In this document: one piece after another, positions 27,668 to 29,464 of the stretch | How the letters are laid out: every line of letters starts with the position of its first letter | Position numbering within the stretch: position 1 is the first letter of the stretch | Virus record (IMG/VR): IMGVR_UViG_3300020442_001787 | Span: 1 to 29,464 of that record | Strand: one strand, 5' to 3' | DNA: 29,464 nucleotides | From: a virus | The notes under the pieces: model-generated | Seen by the model: the letters and a program-made list of their open reading frames with translations, nothing else | What the model was told of the DNA's origin: nothing | The model's database searches: none | Made by a program: the position numbers and the translations under genes

Positions 27668-28033
27668 ATGAAATATGCTGCTTTAACAGCTGCTGCTCTA
27701 CTGACAGCAACATCTATCCAAGCTGCCGAGATTGGTGCCACTGGCATTTCAATCGGTGCTTCCGCAACAACAGAATATAATGTTGATGCAGAAAACATGA
27801 CACTAGAAGTTACTCCATCAATGGGATATGATCTCTGGGGAACAGAATTAAGTGTATCTACTGATCTAATGGTATGGGACGATGAGTACGTACTATTTGA
27901 TGAAAATCCAACAATTGATTTCAAAGTTGGATACGGCATCTGGGATAATGCAGAAGTCTATGTAGAGACTGGTTATGATTTAGAATTAGAAGATATGTCA
28001 GACGTAGTTCTTGGCGCAACCTTTTCATTCTAA
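27668..28033 (+). CDS. Secreted/outer-membrane beta-strand protein
   Basis: A 121-residue protein with a signal peptide (MKYAALTAAALLTATSIQAA, cleavage near residue 20). The mature part alternates polar and hydrophobic residues in repeated short strands (ISIGASATTEYNVD, MTLEVTPSMGYDL, VEVYV-like segments) and ends in ATFSF with a terminal aromatic, the mark of an outer-membrane barrel. Too short for a full 8-strand barrel of usual size, so perhaps a small barrel or a fragment that oligomerises. Sits with the small membrane protein at 27425. ATG 27668 follows AAAGGA. Confidence 0.7.
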   Translation: MKYAALTAAALLTATSIQAAEIGATGISIGASATTEYNVDAENMTLEVTPSMGYDLWGTELSVSTDLMVWDDEYVLFDENPTIDFKVGYGIWDNAEVYVETGYDLELEDMSDVVLGATFSF

Positions 28034-28041
28034 TATAAATA
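28034..28041 (+). promoter_or_regulatory. T4-type late promoter TATAAATA upstream of the desaturase
   Basis: Exact TATAAATA just after the stop at 28031-28033 and 33 bases before the desaturase ATG. The leader would include GGGAGGG as ribosome site. Confidence 0.7.
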
Positions 28042-28074
28042 ATAGCGTCACGGCTTAAATAGTGCGGGAGGGCC

Positions 28075-28803
28075 ATGGTTAGCCCTCATTATTATTGGTG
28101 GAATATGGCTTACGGAATTTTTGTTTTACAAATTTTATCTTATCTAAGTGTTATTCCGATGCTAATGTATGCAAGTTGGCATCATTACATTATTGCATAC
28201 TTTTTATATTTTTTATTTGGCGGTCTTGGTATGATCGTCGGCTATCATAGATTGCATAGCCATAGAAGTTTTCATGTACCATTATGGTTTGAAAAACTTA
28301 TTACGATCTTTGCAACAATGAGTCTTACCGGTCCAGCTATAGATTGGGTTGCTATTCATAGAGCTCATCATAAATGGCATGATACTCCAAAAGATCCACA
28401 TAGTCCAGAACATAAAGGCAGACTTAAGGTACACTTTTTAACTATGTTTGCAAAAGTAAGTCCTAAATTTGCTATGGACTTAATTAGAACACCATTCTAT
28501 ATGTGGCAAAGAAAATATTATTTTTATATCATTGCGGCATACGCTGCTATACTATATCTTATAGATCCACTCGCAGTAGTTTATGCTTGGTTATTTCCAG
28601 CATTCTTAACTGTATTTTTAGGCACACTTATTCTAAGTACTTCTCATAGAGAAGGTAAAGCACACGATGATTTTCTACTTGGAATATTAACGTGGGGCGA
28701 TGCATTTCATCATACTCACCACGAAAAACCCATGCAAAATAGGCTACATAAATATGACATATCCGGTTGGATTATTGAAACTTTTTTTAAGGTAAAAGCA
28801 TGA
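28075..28803 (+). CDS. Fatty acid desaturase (delta-9 acyl desaturase type)
   Basis: A 242-residue membrane di-iron desaturase. The three histidine boxes are HRLHSH (58-63), HRAHH (95-99) and HHTHH (212-216), the last in the context WGDAFHHTHH. Hydrophobic segments at about 15-55, 75-90 and 148-190 frame them. It introduces a double bond in membrane fatty acids, using a host electron donor. It is shorter than most acyl-CoA or acyl-lipid desaturases (about 300) but has all iron ligands. Late expression from 28034 suggests membrane fluidity changes late in infection. It overlaps the next gene by 4 bases. Confidence 0.92.
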   Translation: MVSPHYYWWNMAYGIFVLQILSYLSVIPMLMYASWHHYIIAYFLYFLFGGLGMIVGYHRLHSHRSFHVPLWFEKLITIFATMSLTGPAIDWVAIHRAHHKWHDTPKDPHSPEHKGRLKVHFLTMFAKVSPKFAMDLIRTPFYMWQRKYYFYIIAAYAAILYLIDPLAVVYAWLFPAFLTVFLGTLILSTSHREGKAHDDFLLGILTWGDAFHHTHHEKPMQNRLHKYDISGWIIETFFKVKA

Positions 28804-29464
28804 CATGGAAAAAAAGAACACAGCTTCCTGTATATAAACAACTAACGCAATTTAAATTTGATCCTGAGAAATTAGTACAAGCTTATGAAGAATATACTTC
28901 TAATAAAGTTTGGGATGGTTTAGGAAACGAATATTCTAATATGTGTGAAACATATACTAAATTGCCTAGTATGTTTTTCAAGGAAGAAGAATTAGAAGAT
29001 GTTGAATGTATCAAAGATTTAGATTTTACTAAGACAAGTTATAAACAAATTAGTTTAGTAGACTTTGATGAAAATTTTGAATTAGATCAACGTACCGAAA
29101 AAAGCGGAACTCGTTGGGATACAACTATTGCAAAAGGCAATAAGCATGCTGACGAAAGATTTTTTAGAAAACGTCATGCCGATGTACCGGAATACTTTCA
29201 ATACGTTTTAGATACAATAGGAAAAGATATTGTACACAGAACCCGTTTTGCAAACTTAGCACCTAAATCTCAGGTAAAACCACATATTGATTATAATACT
29301 GAATATGGAGTAAGATTACATATTCCTATTGTTACTAATGATGGATGCACATTCGGAGGAATAGATGCTATAACAGGCGAAGCACAGGAAAGACATTTTC
29401 CTGCAGATGGTAGTGTATGGTTTATAAATCCAGGAGTAAAACACTGGGCTAAAAATGATGGTGA
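28800..29464 (+). CDS. Aspartyl/asparaginyl beta-hydroxylase-like 2OG oxygenase (3' end outside window)
   Basis: A frame from ATG 28800 (ATGA overlap with the desaturase) stays open to the window end, 221 codons. The N-terminal 130 residues are unassigned. Then FANLAPKSQVKPHIDYN, RLHIPIV and WFINPGVKHWAKN give His-x-Asp and distal His of a cupin-like iron site, with the PHxD...R.HIPI...W.(I/F)N....H layout of the aspartyl/asparaginyl hydroxylase family. Second 2OG oxygenase in the window (see 1786). Substrate unknown; the C-terminus is missing here. Confidence 0.75.
   Translation, partial: MTWKKRTQLPVYKQLTQFKFDPEKLVQAYEEYTSNKVWDGLGNEYSNMCETYTKLPSMFFKEEELEDVECIKDLDFTKTSYKQISLVDFDENFELDQRTEKSGTRWDTTIAKGNKHADERFFRKRHADVPEYFQYVLDTIGKDIVHRTRFANLAPKSQVKPHIDYNTEYGVRLHIPIVTNDGCTFGGIDAITGEAQERHFPADGSVWFINPGVKHWAKNDG

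Noticed and set aside
27403-27939. 178-codon minus-strand ORF over the two small membrane/secreted protein genes
   Set aside because: The plus-strand genes have signal peptide, membrane spans and ribosome sites; the minus frame has no recognisable features.
1-29464. tRNA genes, CRISPR arrays, insertion sequences, att sites
   Set aside because: I saw no cloverleaf apart from the tmRNA acceptor domain, no regularly spaced repeats, no transposase or integrase, and no terminal repeats.

Overview
The window reads as part of the genome of a T4-type marine myovirus: AT-rich, every convincing gene on the + strand, and genes overlapping or abutting with ATGA, TAATG or TTGA junctions. Recognisable T4 core genes are the clamp-loader small subunit gp62, the translational repressor RegA, DNA polymerase gp43, recombinase UvsX and replicative helicase gp41. 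The host is probably an alphaproteobacterium, with a SAR11-like lineage as my best guess. The reasons are a circularly permuted (two-piece type) tmRNA gene, a pseudoazurin, a DUF1127 protein and the low GC.

Layout. 18-4103: a glutaredoxin-phosphomannomutase fusion, gp62, regA, a 2OG-Fe(II) oxygenase, a glycosyltransferase-like protein and a miniature DegT aminotransferase. 4104-7245: two blocks that each begin with a T4 late-promoter sequence TATAAATA. The first is hsp20 with a ROSE-like leader followed by DUF1127. The second is DoxX, small conserved phage proteins, membrane proteins and pseudoazurin, closed by a strong terminator. 7275-12251: an early-type promoter, then gp43, a MazG-like enzyme, an AEP primase-like protein and a HIGH-type nucleotidyltransferase. 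12273-16219: a nucleotide-pool protein, KdsA, a phage PEP carboxykinase, a cupin and a second nucleotidyltransferase. 16197-20143: dCMP hydroxymethylase, dCMP deaminase and three unusual proteins that may form a DNA hypermodification cluster. 20150-21897: UDP-glucose dehydrogenase and UDP-glucuronate epimerase. 21907-26091: uvsX, APS-kinase-like, a third nucleotidyltransferase, gp41 and thyX. 26129-27405: SleB-type lysin, a DUF3310-like protein and the permuted tmRNA. 27425-29464: two small envelope-type proteins, a late promoter, a fatty acid desaturase and a truncated aspartyl/asparaginyl-hydroxylase-like protein.

How it works together. Two promoter classes can be read by eye. One is T(G/T)TACA-N17-TATAAT, usually with an extended -10 TGN, at seven sites ahead of replication, nucleotide and sugar genes. 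The other is TATAAATA ahead of hsp20, doxX and the desaturase. The nucleotide genes point to rebuilding dNTP pools and making 5-hydroxymethylcytosine: dCMP hydroxymethylase, dCMP deaminase, ThyX and MazG-like proteins. The sugar genes suggest making activated uronic or ulosonic sugars: phosphomannomutase, KdsA with PEP carboxykinase, Ugd, epimerase, DegT and cytidylyltransferases. The late auxiliary genes suggest manipulation of host proteostasis, electron transport and membrane lipid.

The observations I rate highest are the permuted tmRNA with its 22-bp intervening hairpin, the ROSE-like RNA thermometer on a phage hsp20, the PEP carboxykinase-KdsA pair, the glutaredoxin-PMM fusion, the recurrent promoter motif and the hydroxymethylcytosine/hypermodification candidate cluster. 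All functional calls come from reading motifs and remembered families. No database search was run.
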